In this document: one piece after another, positions 57,614-64,000 of the stretch
Position numbering within the stretch: position 1 is the first letter of the stretch
How the letters are laid out: each line of letters begins with the position of its first letter
DNA from: Nonomuraea thailandensis
GTDB taxonomy: Bacteria > Actinomycetota > Actinomycetes > Streptosporangiales > Streptosporangiaceae
Length of the DNA: 64,000 nt
Reading direction: 5' to 3'
Assembly (NCBI RefSeq): GCF_024172165.1
Contig: NZ_JAMZEB010000002.1
Location: 8,468,501 to 8,532,500 of the forward strand
Made by a program: the position numbers and the translations under genes
The notes under the pieces: generated by a model
Database searches by the model: none
Seen by the model: only the letters and a program-made list of their open reading frames with translations
Told to the model about the DNA's origin: nothing

Positions 57614-59746
57614 TCAGAAGTCCAGGAACCGCGGCGTCCGCACGGACTCGCGGGCGGCACGCAGGTGATCGGCGATCTCACCGCGCCGCAGCCGCACCCC
57701 GGCCCCGCCCGGATACCGCCGCATCACGTCCAGCACGGCCAGCCGCCGGGCCACGGCCCGCAGCGCGGGCAGGCGGGCGGGCGGCGGCGCGGCGGCGATC
57801 TCCTGCCCGATGCGCCGAGCGCTCTCCCAGCGCGGCGCGAACACGTTCTCCGTCACCACGTACGCCAGCACCGGCAACGTCGCCCCGACCAGCGCGTTCC
57901 ACCGATCCAGCACGACGGCCCAGCCCCGCTCCGACTGGGCGGTGACCTGCGCCTTGCGCTGCTCGCCCTGGGCGTGCGACGAGTACGCCTGGGAGATCCC
58001 CGACACCGCGAACACCGGGTTCAGCAGCGCCGCCGCCCCCAGCGACAGCGCCGCCCCGGCGTAGCCGACCTTGGGCAGCGCGTCGGGGTCGAGGTCCATC
58101 ACGCGGGAGAGCTGCGCGGCCAGCGCCCCGGTCTCGGCGGCGGCCCGCTGCGCGGGGGCGAGCGCGGCCCGCAGCCTCGGCTCCCCCGCCTTCAGCCAGT
58201 CCGGCTCCACGCCGCCCGTGATCGCGGCCACGAGCAGCGCGTCGCGGTGCCGCAGGAAGGCCGGCAGCACGGTGGCGACCTGGTCGAGGTGGGCCTGCAG
58301 CTCGTGCAGCCCGACCTGGAGCACGGCGGCGACCCTGGCACGCTCGTCGCCGGCCTCCGGCAGCTCGACGGGCCGGGACAGACCGTCGGCGCCGATGTCG
58401 CCGAGCAGCGCCGCGTGCAGCTCGTAGAAGGGGCCGAACACGGTGTAGAGCAGGTAGTCCTCCTCCAGCCCGACGGCGGCGCGCAGCATGGCGGGCACCT
58501 GCGCGGCGCCCGCGCACGCGTTGCTCCACGCCCGCACCTCGGTGTGCAGCGCCTGGACGAGCTCGGGCTGGGCGACGACCCGCAGGTCCGTGCGTTCGGT
58601 GGTGAGCCGCAGCTCGGCCCGGGACGGCCCGGGCCTGCCCTCGACGGCCGTGATCCGCTCGTACGGGATCCGCACGTTCACCCCGTCGCCCTTGACCCGC
58701 ATGCCGTCGGGCGCGAACGCGCACGCGACGGGCCGCCCGTCGGCCAGCTCGGCGGGCAGCACCCCCGATCCCAGCGTGCGCTCGGCGGCGGCGCGCAGCC
58801 CGGCGTTGCTGTGCAGCCGCCGCCCGAACACCTCGGACGCGCACTCCACGGTCACCGCCCCGTACGCCGGGCTGAACACCACGAACCGCTCGGCCGTCCC
58901 GGCGATGCGCAACTGCCGGTCACCGAGGTCGAAGCGGGCGAGCACCCGCTGGTCGTCCGGTGCCTGGAACTCCAGCGCGGCCTCGCTCAGCACGCAGTCG
59001 GCCCGCACCGCGTCCGTGCCGCCCAGGCCGCGCAGCGACACCGGCGCGGAGGTGCCCACCGTGCGCGTCCCCGGCCCGGCCGCCCCGATGACGGTGAGGA
59101 AGGCCGTCCGCACCTGCGGGGTCACGAGATGCAGGGTCGCACCGGTGAGGAAGTGCCCGCCGAGCAGGGCGCCGCCCCGCAGCTCGACCGCGCTCGGCCC
59201 GACGGGGGTCGCGGTGACCCGGTTCACGGGCCACTCCAGCGGGATCCGGCCGCGGCTGCGCAACTGCAGGCGACCGCCCGTGATGACCACGTACGCGGCC
59301 AGCTCGGCCGGGGCGTCGTCGTCCCCGGTCCCGGCCTCGTAGCGGGGTGTGATCGAGATCGCGCACGGGCTGACGAAGTCCGTGGCGGCGGCGTCCGGCA
59401 TGAGCCTGCCACGCAGGCCGGTCAGCGCTGCCAGCGCCTGCGGCGGGAGCTCGCCGGTCGTGAGCTCGATGCTCCTGCCGTCCGGCAGCCGCAGGTCGGC
59501 GAGCAGTCTGGTGCTGCCGTCGACCAGCTCGATCGTGGCGTCCGGATCGGCGGCGGGGTCCAGCGTGGTGACGACCGGGTTGCCGAGCCCGCCGGTGTCG
59601 TGCACGTACACGGCGGGGTGGTCGGTCAGCAGCAGCGAGCGGGTGCCCGTCCAGGAGAACCCGGACGACTGGCGCTCCACGAGCAGGTGGTGGTGAGTGC
59701 TGTCGAAGACGACCCGTCCTCGTACGCTGCCCCAGGCGACCGGCAT
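57614..59746 (-). CDS. Large multi-domain protein of unknown function
   Basis: The 710-residue protein has beta-rich text in its first 400 residues (VFDSTHHHLLVERQSSGFSW, IELVDGSTRLLADLRLPDG, repeated VRADCVLSEAALEFQAP-type strands, RIPYERITAVEG), which suggests two or three PH/GRAM-like domains. A helical part (430-530) follows, then two hydrophobic segments (VGYAGAALSLGAAALLNPVF and ALVGATLPVLAYVVTENVF) and a basic tail. No enzymatic motif is seen. It leads a two-gene operon. I do not recognise it. Confidence 0.75.
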   Translation of the reverse strand: MPVAWGSVRGRVVFDSTHHHLLVERQSSGFSWTGTRSLLLTDHPAVYVHDTGGLGNPVVTTLDPAADPDATIELVDGSTRLLADLRLPDGRSIELTTGELPPQALAALTGLRGRLMPDAAATDFVSPCAISITPRYEAGTGDDDAPAELAAYVVITGGRLQLRSRGRIPLEWPVNRVTATPVGPSAVELRGGALLGGHFLTGATLHLVTPQVRTAFLTVIGAAGPGTRTVGTSAPVSLRGLGGTDAVRADCVLSEAALEFQAPDDQRVLARFDLGDRQLRIAGTAERFVVFSPAYGAVTVECASEVFGRRLHSNAGLRAAAERTLGSGVLPAELADGRPVACAFAPDGMRVKGDGVNVRIPYERITAVEGRPGPSRAELRLTTERTDLRVVAQPELVQALHTEVRAWSNACAGAAQVPAMLRAAVGLEEDYLLYTVFGPFYELHAALLGDIGADGLSRPVELPEAGDERARVAAVLQVGLHELQAHLDQVATVLPAFLRHRDALLVAAITGGVEPDWLKAGEPRLRAALAPAQRAAAETGALAAQLSRVMDLDPDALPKVGYAGAALSLGAAALLNPVFAVSGISQAYSSHAQGEQRKAQVTAQSERGWAVVLDRWNALVGATLPVLAYVVTENVFAPRWESARRIGQEIAAAPPPARLPALRAVARRLAVLDVMRRYPGGAGVRLRRGEIADHLRAARESVRTPRFLDF

Positions 59747-59820
59747 GGCCGCTCACCCCCCTTCTCCCAGGATCGTGCTCTCCTGGAGGGGCGACGTACA
59801 GGGAGAAATACGTACTCGGC

Positions 59821-60372
59821 TCAGGCCCTCAGCGGGCGCAGGGCCGAACCCCAGGCGTTGAGCTGGTCGAGCACGACGTTGAGCCGGTCCTGGTGGTGCT
59901 CGGCGGGGTTGAAGCCGTCGGTGAAGTCGGTCTGGATCGACAGGCCGACCTGGTTCGACACGGTGGCCACGCTGAGCAGGCCGAGGACGTGGCGCAGGTG
60001 CGAGATCGCCCGGGGCGCGCCGTCCACGCCGTAGCCGACGAACCCGGCCGCCTTGTTGTTCCACTCCGTGTAGAGGAAGTCGAGGGCGTTCTTGAGCGCG
60101 CCCGGGTAGGAGTTGTTGTACTCGGGGGTCACGATCACGAACGCGTCCAGGGACGCGATCTTGGCCGACCAGCGCCTGGTGTGCTCGTGCTGGTAGATGC
60201 CCGTGGCGGGGTGCTCGGGCTCGTCCAGGACGCCCAGGTCGTAGTCCTTCAAGTCGATGATCTCGTACTCGGCGTCGCCCCGCTTGACCGCCAGGTCGCG
60301 GACCCAGCTCGCCACCACTTCGCCGGCGCGCCCGGGACGGGTGCTGCCCAGGATGATGCCCACCTTCAGCAT
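59821..60372 (-). CDS. NADPH-dependent FMN reductase (flavodoxin fold)
   Basis: The 183-residue protein has the flavin phosphate loop GIILGSTRPGRAGE, the TPEYNNSYPGALKNALDFLY segment and GYGVDGAPRAI, all marks of the FMN_red/YieF-like quinone reductase family. It uses NADPH to reduce quinones or nitro compounds via FMN. GAGAGGAAGC precedes the ATG. It is divergent from an AraC regulator across 120 bases, its likely controller. Confidence 0.95.
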   Translation of the reverse strand: MLKVGIILGSTRPGRAGEVVASWVRDLAVKRGDAEYEIIDLKDYDLGVLDEPEHPATGIYQHEHTRRWSAKIASLDAFVIVTPEYNNSYPGALKNALDFLYTEWNNKAAGFVGYGVDGAPRAISHLRHVLGLLSVATVSNQVGLSIQTDFTDGFNPAEHHQDRLNVVLDQLNAWGSALRPLRA

Positions 60373-60492
60373 GTCGGTGCTTCCTCTCAGAATTCGGTTA
60401 CTCGAAACACCGTAGGAGGGAAGGCTGAGATACTGAATGCGTTGCTGTCCCAGATTTATACGTCATCGTCTCAGGCCTTAGACTCAGCGCTC

Positions 60493-61416
60493 ATGGATGT
60501 GCTGAGCGACGTGGTCGCGTTCATGCGGACGGGCCGTCCGGCCTCCACCCGTATCTCCTGGCGCGCCCCGTGGGGGCGGGCGTTCCCCGCGCTGCCCGGT
60601 TCGGTGGGTTTCCACGTGGTGCTGCGCGGGTCCTGCTGGCTCATGCCCGCGGACGGCGAGCCCGTCCTGCTCAGCGTGGGCGACGTGGTCTTCCTGCCGC
60701 ACGGTGACGCGTTCGGGCTGGCCGACGATCCGGCGCGGCCGCTGGCCGAGTCGGACTGCGCGCTGCACTCCGAGCTGTTCGCCTCGGCCGGCTTCGACGG
60801 CACCGGCGCCGAGACGGTCATCCTGTCCTGCGGCTACCGCACCGATCCCGAGCGCGTCCACCCCATCCTGGGCTCGCTGCCCGCCGTCATCCACCTGCCC
60901 GCGAGGCTCGGCTGCAACCCGGAGCTGAGGGCCGCCGTCGAGCTGCTGGCCGGCGAGCTCGACAACCCGCGCCTCGGTGCGGACACCGTCGTGTCGTCCC
61001 TGCTCGACGCGTTGCAGCTGTACATCCTCCGGGCCTGGTTCGACAACGGCGACGAGCCCTGCACGCTGTCCGGCTGGGCGGGCGCGCTGGCCGACCCCGC
61101 CATCGGCCGCGCCCTCAACGCCATCCACAGCGAGCCCGGCCGCCGCTGGACGGTCGAGTCGCTGGGCGCCCACGCGGGGCTGTCGCGCGCCGGCTTCGCG
61201 CGCCGCTTCACGGCGCTGGTCGGGCAGTCGCCGCTGGCGTACCTGACCTGGTGGCGGCTGGCCAGCGCGGCCCGCATGCTGCGCGAGTCGGACGCGCCGG
61301 TCTCCGAGGTGGCCGAGCGGGTGGGGTACACCTCGGAGTTCGCCTTCGGCAACGCCTTCAAGCGGGAGTACGGCGTGGCGCCCGGCCGGTACCGCCGCTG
61401 CGCCACCGCGGCCTAG
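60493..61416 (+). CDS. AraC-family regulator with cupin sensor
   Basis: The 307-residue protein has an AraC cupin (MDVLSDVVAFMRTGRPASTR, GSCWLMPADGEPVLLSVGD, VVFLPHGDAFG) and the C-terminal HTH pair (VESLGAHAGLSRAGFARRF, VSEVAERVGYTSEFAFGNAF). It matches the group set divergent to FMN reductases or SDRs. TAGACT eight bases upstream indicates a leaderless start. Its stop overlaps the convergent DUF418 stop by four bases. Confidence 0.95.
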   Translation: MDVLSDVVAFMRTGRPASTRISWRAPWGRAFPALPGSVGFHVVLRGSCWLMPADGEPVLLSVGDVVFLPHGDAFGLADDPARPLAESDCALHSELFASAGFDGTGAETVILSCGYRTDPERVHPILGSLPAVIHLPARLGCNPELRAAVELLAGELDNPRLGADTVVSSLLDALQLYILRAWFDNGDEPCTLSGWAGALADPAIGRALNAIHSEPGRRWTVESLGAHAGLSRAGFARRFTALVGQSPLAYLTWWRLASAARMLRESDAPVSEVAERVGYTSEFAFGNAFKREYGVAPGRYRRCATAA

Positions 61417-62561
61417 CCGCCGTTGGTGACGCGGCGCAGGACGTGCTCGACGGGGCCGTACCGGTGGGTGCGCAACCACCAGGCGCTCAGCCCCAGCAGG
61501 ATCGTGTAGATCACCAGGGCCACGCCCATCACGGCGAGCGGCGACAACCTGCCCGCCAGCGCCAGGCCGTATCCCGTGAAGACCAGGCAGCAGAGCACCG
61601 ACTGCCCGAGGTAGTTGGAGGCCGCCATCCGCCCCGCGGGTGCCAGCGCGCGCCCGACCGCGGGGAAGCGGCGGGTCACGCGCAGCAGGGTCACCATGTA
61701 CGCGGCGGCCAGCGGCACCGAGGTGACCGTGGTCGCCGCCGTGCCGACCAGCTCCCACGCGCCGGGCCGGCCGGCCGTCACCGCGAGCAGGACCCCGCCC
61801 GGCAGCCCGAGGCCGAACCCGATCCACTGGATCCGCGTCGCCAGGCGCCACCACCGCCCGGTCTCCTCCAGCACCCTGGTCTTGCCCGCCGCCAGCCCGA
61901 ACAGGAACATCGCCAGCGCCATCGGCCCCTGGAACGCCCAGACCATCGCGGCGAGCGCCGGGTAGAGCTCCAGTTGCAGGGTGAGCACGTCGAGCGGGCC
62001 GCCCGTGGCCAGGGCCATGGTGCGGGCCGCCGCCGCCGGGTCGGCCGGCGGGGCCTGCCCGGCCGCCGGGTCGAGGGTGGACAGCGCCGCGAGCCCCGCC
62101 CACAGCAGGGTCAGCACGCCCACGACGACCGACCCGGTCACCACGGCGGTCCTCGGCCGCATGCCGCGCATCGCGAGCAGGAGCAGGCCGAGCGCGGCGT
62201 ACAGGGTGAGGATGTCGCCGATCCACAGCAGGATCCCGTGGGCCAGGCCGATCACGAACAGCCCCAGGCACCGGCGCAGCGTCCTGGCCCGCACGCTCGC
62301 TCCCGCCCGCTCCGCCGAGCGCATCTGGAGCGTGAACGAGTAGCCGAACAGGAACGAGAAGATGATGTAGAACTTGGTCAGCACGAGCGCGGTGACGAGC
62401 GAGGCCACCGGGCCGTCGGGGATGGGCATGGTGCCGTTGACGGCGTAGCCGGGGTCGGCGAAGTAGCCGATGTTGGCCACCAGGATGCCCGCGAGCGCGA
62501 ACCCGCGCACCACGTCGATCTCGTGGACCCGGGTGGCGGGCGGCGTGCGCACTTCTGTCAT
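61413..62561 (-). CDS. DUF418 multi-span membrane protein
   Basis: The 382-residue protein starts with IDVVRGFALAGILVANIGYF and has about eight spans, ending in the DUF418 block (MAASNYLGQSVLCCLVFTGY, then LGLSAWWLRTHRYGPVEHVL). DUF418 proteins (YeiB-like) are polytopic and related to acyltransferases in fold; function unclear. ATG 62561 is preceded by a weak purine run. It is divergent from proline-rich paralog 2. Confidence 0.92.
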   Translation of the reverse strand: MTEVRTPPATRVHEIDVVRGFALAGILVANIGYFADPGYAVNGTMPIPDGPVASLVTALVLTKFYIIFSFLFGYSFTLQMRSAERAGASVRARTLRRCLGLFVIGLAHGILLWIGDILTLYAALGLLLLAMRGMRPRTAVVTGSVVVGVLTLLWAGLAALSTLDPAAGQAPPADPAAAARTMALATGGPLDVLTLQLELYPALAAMVWAFQGPMALAMFLFGLAAGKTRVLEETGRWWRLATRIQWIGFGLGLPGGVLLAVTAGRPGAWELVGTAATTVTSVPLAAAYMVTLLRVTRRFPAVGRALAPAGRMAASNYLGQSVLCCLVFTGYGLALAGRLSPLAVMGVALVIYTILLGLSAWWLRTHRYGPVEHVLRRVTNGG

Positions 62562-62667
62562 GACGCCGAAGCTACGGACGGCGGGCCCGGGCGGGCATCC
62601 GACCTTGGTCTGGCTCCGCGCGTCCAAAGGATCGCGGGGCTGCCAGGCGTCCGGTGTGGCGATTGGT

Positions 62668-62712
62668 GGGGTAATTGGGGCAGAAGGTAAGGGGCTGCAC
62701 CACAATGGGGGC
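62668..62712 (+). promoter_or_regulatory. Leaderless promoter with 9-bp G-rich iterons (proline-rich gene 2)
   Basis: GGGGTAATT, GGGGCAGAA and GGTAAGGGG run in 9-bp register, then CACAAT (62701-62706) six bases before the ATG. Spacing from first G run to start codon is 45 bases, the same as before paralog 1. Confidence 0.65.
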
Positions 62713-63822
62713 ATGGCATACCCTCCTCAGCCGCCGCAACCGCAGCCCCACCATCCTGGACCGTGGGGTGCCGGGCAGGGCCCGGGAGCGCCGCAAGGAG
62801 GCTACGGCCCTCCCCCGACCCACGGCCCCGCCCACGGTTACGGGCCTGCGCAGGGTCACGGGCCTGCCCAGGGTCACGGCCCCGCCCAGGGTTACGGGCC
62901 GCAGCATGCCCCGCAGCAGCCAGGCCCCGGCCGGCCGCCGCATGGCCCTGGGCCCGGCGCGGCGCCGCACGGCAACCAGCCGCCCCACGGAGGCCCACCG
63001 CCTTACGGGAACCAGCCCCCGTACGGGAACCAGCCGCCCTTTGGGGCCCCGCAGAGCCACGGCGCACCGGGTCAGGCCCCCAGACCCCCGGCCAAGAGCA
63101 ACAACGCGCTGATCATCGGCGTCGTGGCCGGCCTGTCCGTGCTGCTCCTGGGCGGCGGCGGCTGGGCCGCGTACGCGTACCTGAGCTCACCCGGCCCGGC
63201 CCCCACGATCGCCATGCCCAGCAGCGCCCCGACCACCACCGCCCCCGCCCCGTCGGCCACCCCGGCCGAGTCGGACGAGCCCGCACCCGGCACGACACCG
63301 GACGAGACCCCCGATGAGACCCCGGCGACCTCCAAGCAGGCCCAGCCCGGCTCGCCGATCACCCACCAGGAGTTCGACGACTGGAACTTCGCCCTGGGCG
63401 GCATCAAGTTCAAGGCCGACAAGGTCGGTGGCTGGACCTACAGCTCGTGCACCCCGGTGGACGGCCAGGGCGTGCTGGCCAGGAACAAGTGCCAGCGGGC
63501 CGTGCAGCTCGCCTACTCCGCCTACAGCGGCCACCTCAAGGCCGTGCAGGTCATGATGTCCTTCCCCACCGACCGGGCCGCCAAGACCACGGCCGACCGG
63601 CTGGCGAAGCTGTCGTCGAACGCCGTCAAGTGGCGCCAGGACAAGGCGCTCACCCGCTACACCTACGGCAAGATCCTCTCGGGAGCGTCCAAGAACTACG
63701 TGGTCGTCACCATCGTCACCGCCGACAAGTCCGCCGGCACCAAGGCCCCGAACTTCCATGCCTACCTCCAGACCGACCACACCGGCTACTTCGAACTGCG
63801 CGACCAGACCATCACCAGCTGA
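62713..63822 (+). CDS. Proline-rich, single-span membrane protein with conserved C-terminal Cys domain (paralog 2)
   Basis: The 369-residue protein matches paralog 1 in order: low-complexity Gly/Pro/Gln/His tail (1-130, repeats GYGPAQGHGPAQ), membrane span (about 135-158, LIIGVVAGLSVLLLGGGGWA), Pro/Thr linker, and a C-terminal domain (about 215-369) with the Cys-x14-Cys pair in YSSCTPVDGQGVLARNKCQ. Shared motifs include KVGGWTY, AVQLAYSAYSGHLKAVQV and NYVVVTIVT. Function unknown; conservation of the outer domain argues that it is the active part. Confidence 0.87.
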   Translation: MAYPPQPPQPQPHHPGPWGAGQGPGAPQGGYGPPPTHGPAHGYGPAQGHGPAQGHGPAQGYGPQHAPQQPGPGRPPHGPGPGAAPHGNQPPHGGPPPYGNQPPYGNQPPFGAPQSHGAPGQAPRPPAKSNNALIIGVVAGLSVLLLGGGGWAAYAYLSSPGPAPTIAMPSSAPTTTAPAPSATPAESDEPAPGTTPDETPDETPATSKQAQPGSPITHQEFDDWNFALGGIKFKADKVGGWTYSSCTPVDGQGVLARNKCQRAVQLAYSAYSGHLKAVQVMMSFPTDRAAKTTADRLAKLSSNAVKWRQDKALTRYTYGKILSGASKNYVVVTIVTADKSAGTKAPNFHAYLQTDHTGYFELRDQTITS

Positions 63823-63877
63823 ACCCATCCCAAGGGGCGCGAATCGCCCGTGACCTGACGCCGATACCGTCGGCATC

Positions 63878-63931
63878 ATGTTCGACTCGCACCACGACAG
63901 CATCGAGACCGGCTCAGCGGGGCACCGATGA
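63878..63931 (+). CDS. Putative 17-residue leader peptide ORF
   Basis: ATG at 63878 opens MFDSHHDSIETGSAGHR; its stop overlaps the kinase start (ATGA). TACCGT (63865-63870) stands seven bases upstream as a leaderless -10, inside a dyad GCCGA-N5-TCGGC (63860-63874). It may couple translation or act as a leader peptide. Short length keeps confidence low. Confidence 0.3.
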   Translation: MFDSHHDSIETGSAGHR

Positions 63932-64000
63932 TCGGCGCCATCGCGGACGACTTCACCGGCGCGACCGACGTGGCCGTGGCGCTGCGCCGCCGGGGCATCC
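63928..64000 (+). CDS. Four-carbon acid sugar kinase (OtnK/DUF1537-like), N-terminal part
   Basis: The frame begins MIGAIADDFTGATDVAVALR and runs off the window. IADDFTGATD is the hallmark of OtnK-type kinases (formerly DUF1537), which phosphorylate 4-carbon acid sugars such as erythronate or threonate. The ATG overlaps the stop of a 17-codon reading frame, so it is probably coupled to it. Only 24 residues are visible. Confidence 0.85.
   Translation, partial: MIGAIADDFTGATDVAVALRRRGI

Noticed and set aside
57665..60034. Long plus-strand reading frame opposite the 710-aa gene
   Set aside because: Arg/Gly/Gln/His-rich composition typical of antisense in GC-rich DNA, and it runs across the divergent FMN reductase end.

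Overview
The window is a high-GC (roughly 70-75 %) actinomycete chromosome segment. Codon third positions are almost all G or C, GTG starts are common, and many genes begin at a leaderless signal (a TANNNT-like box 6-8 nt before the start codon). Large LuxR, BTAD and STAND regulators, a Ser/Thr kinase and CBM2-bearing secreted enzymes are typical of Streptomyces/Streptosporangium-type bacteria. I favour the Streptosporangiaceae (Nonomuraea-like) but cannot prove it from sequence alone. About 60 protein genes, one tRNA-Arg(CCG), one TPP riboswitch and several decayed genes are supported.

Layout. 1-6.4 kb: end of a betaine-type ABC binding protein, a stress SDR, thiC with its TPP riboswitch, a universal stress protein, a secreted SGNH esterase with CBM2, and an AIM24 protein. 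6.5-8.2 kb: a REC-only response regulator, tRNA-Arg, and next to the tRNA a decayed serine recombinase. 8.6-14.2 kb: a 961-aa LuxR regulator convergent with an 895-aa NB-ARC/TPR protein. 14.3-21.2 kb: beta-lactamase-fold esterase, AhpD-like protein, two alpha/beta hydrolases, BTAD regulator, Thr/Ser dehydratase. 21.3-24.8 kb: kinase-WD40 receptor-like protein. 24.9-31 kb: enoyl-CoA hydratase, a gene-debris scar, TetR with a CMD protein, YciI plus an ECF-type sigma factor, DUF1579-like and MerR-TipAS genes. 31.2-43.6 kb: Tat-exported KstD-like flavoprotein, two GlxA-type regulators, a proline-rich anchored protein, methyltransferase, Nudix hydrolase, saccharopine-dehydrogenase-like protein, hydrolase, ArsR and a secreted PQQ sugar dehydrogenase with CBM2. 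43.8-50 kb: secreted proteins, a frameshifted AraC gene, YceI/MarR, TetR/SDR and a quinone oxidoreductase. 50.1-64 kb: LuxR regulator, GntR-ABC operon, hydrolases, an unknown two-gene cassette, FMN reductase/AraC, DUF418, the second proline-rich paralog and the start of an OtnK-type kinase.

How it fits together. Most of the window is accessory: about ten regulator-enzyme pairs stand divergently around short operators, several of which can be read as dyads (TetR pair at 48.27-48.32 kb, GlxA dyad at 38.99 kb, a shared ATACCC-N5-GGGTAT element before two neighbouring genes). The strongest unexplained signals are a 106-bp imperfect palindrome centred exactly on a perfect CRP/FNR-type half-site pair (29.7 kb); two proline-rich paralogs 27 kb apart with position-identical promoters; tandem-repeat arrays filling every convergent intergenic gap longer than about 40 bp except one that holds gene debris; and short in-frame repeat expansions inside regulators. 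The 57.3-59.7 kb cassette is the best candidate for an undescribed system.
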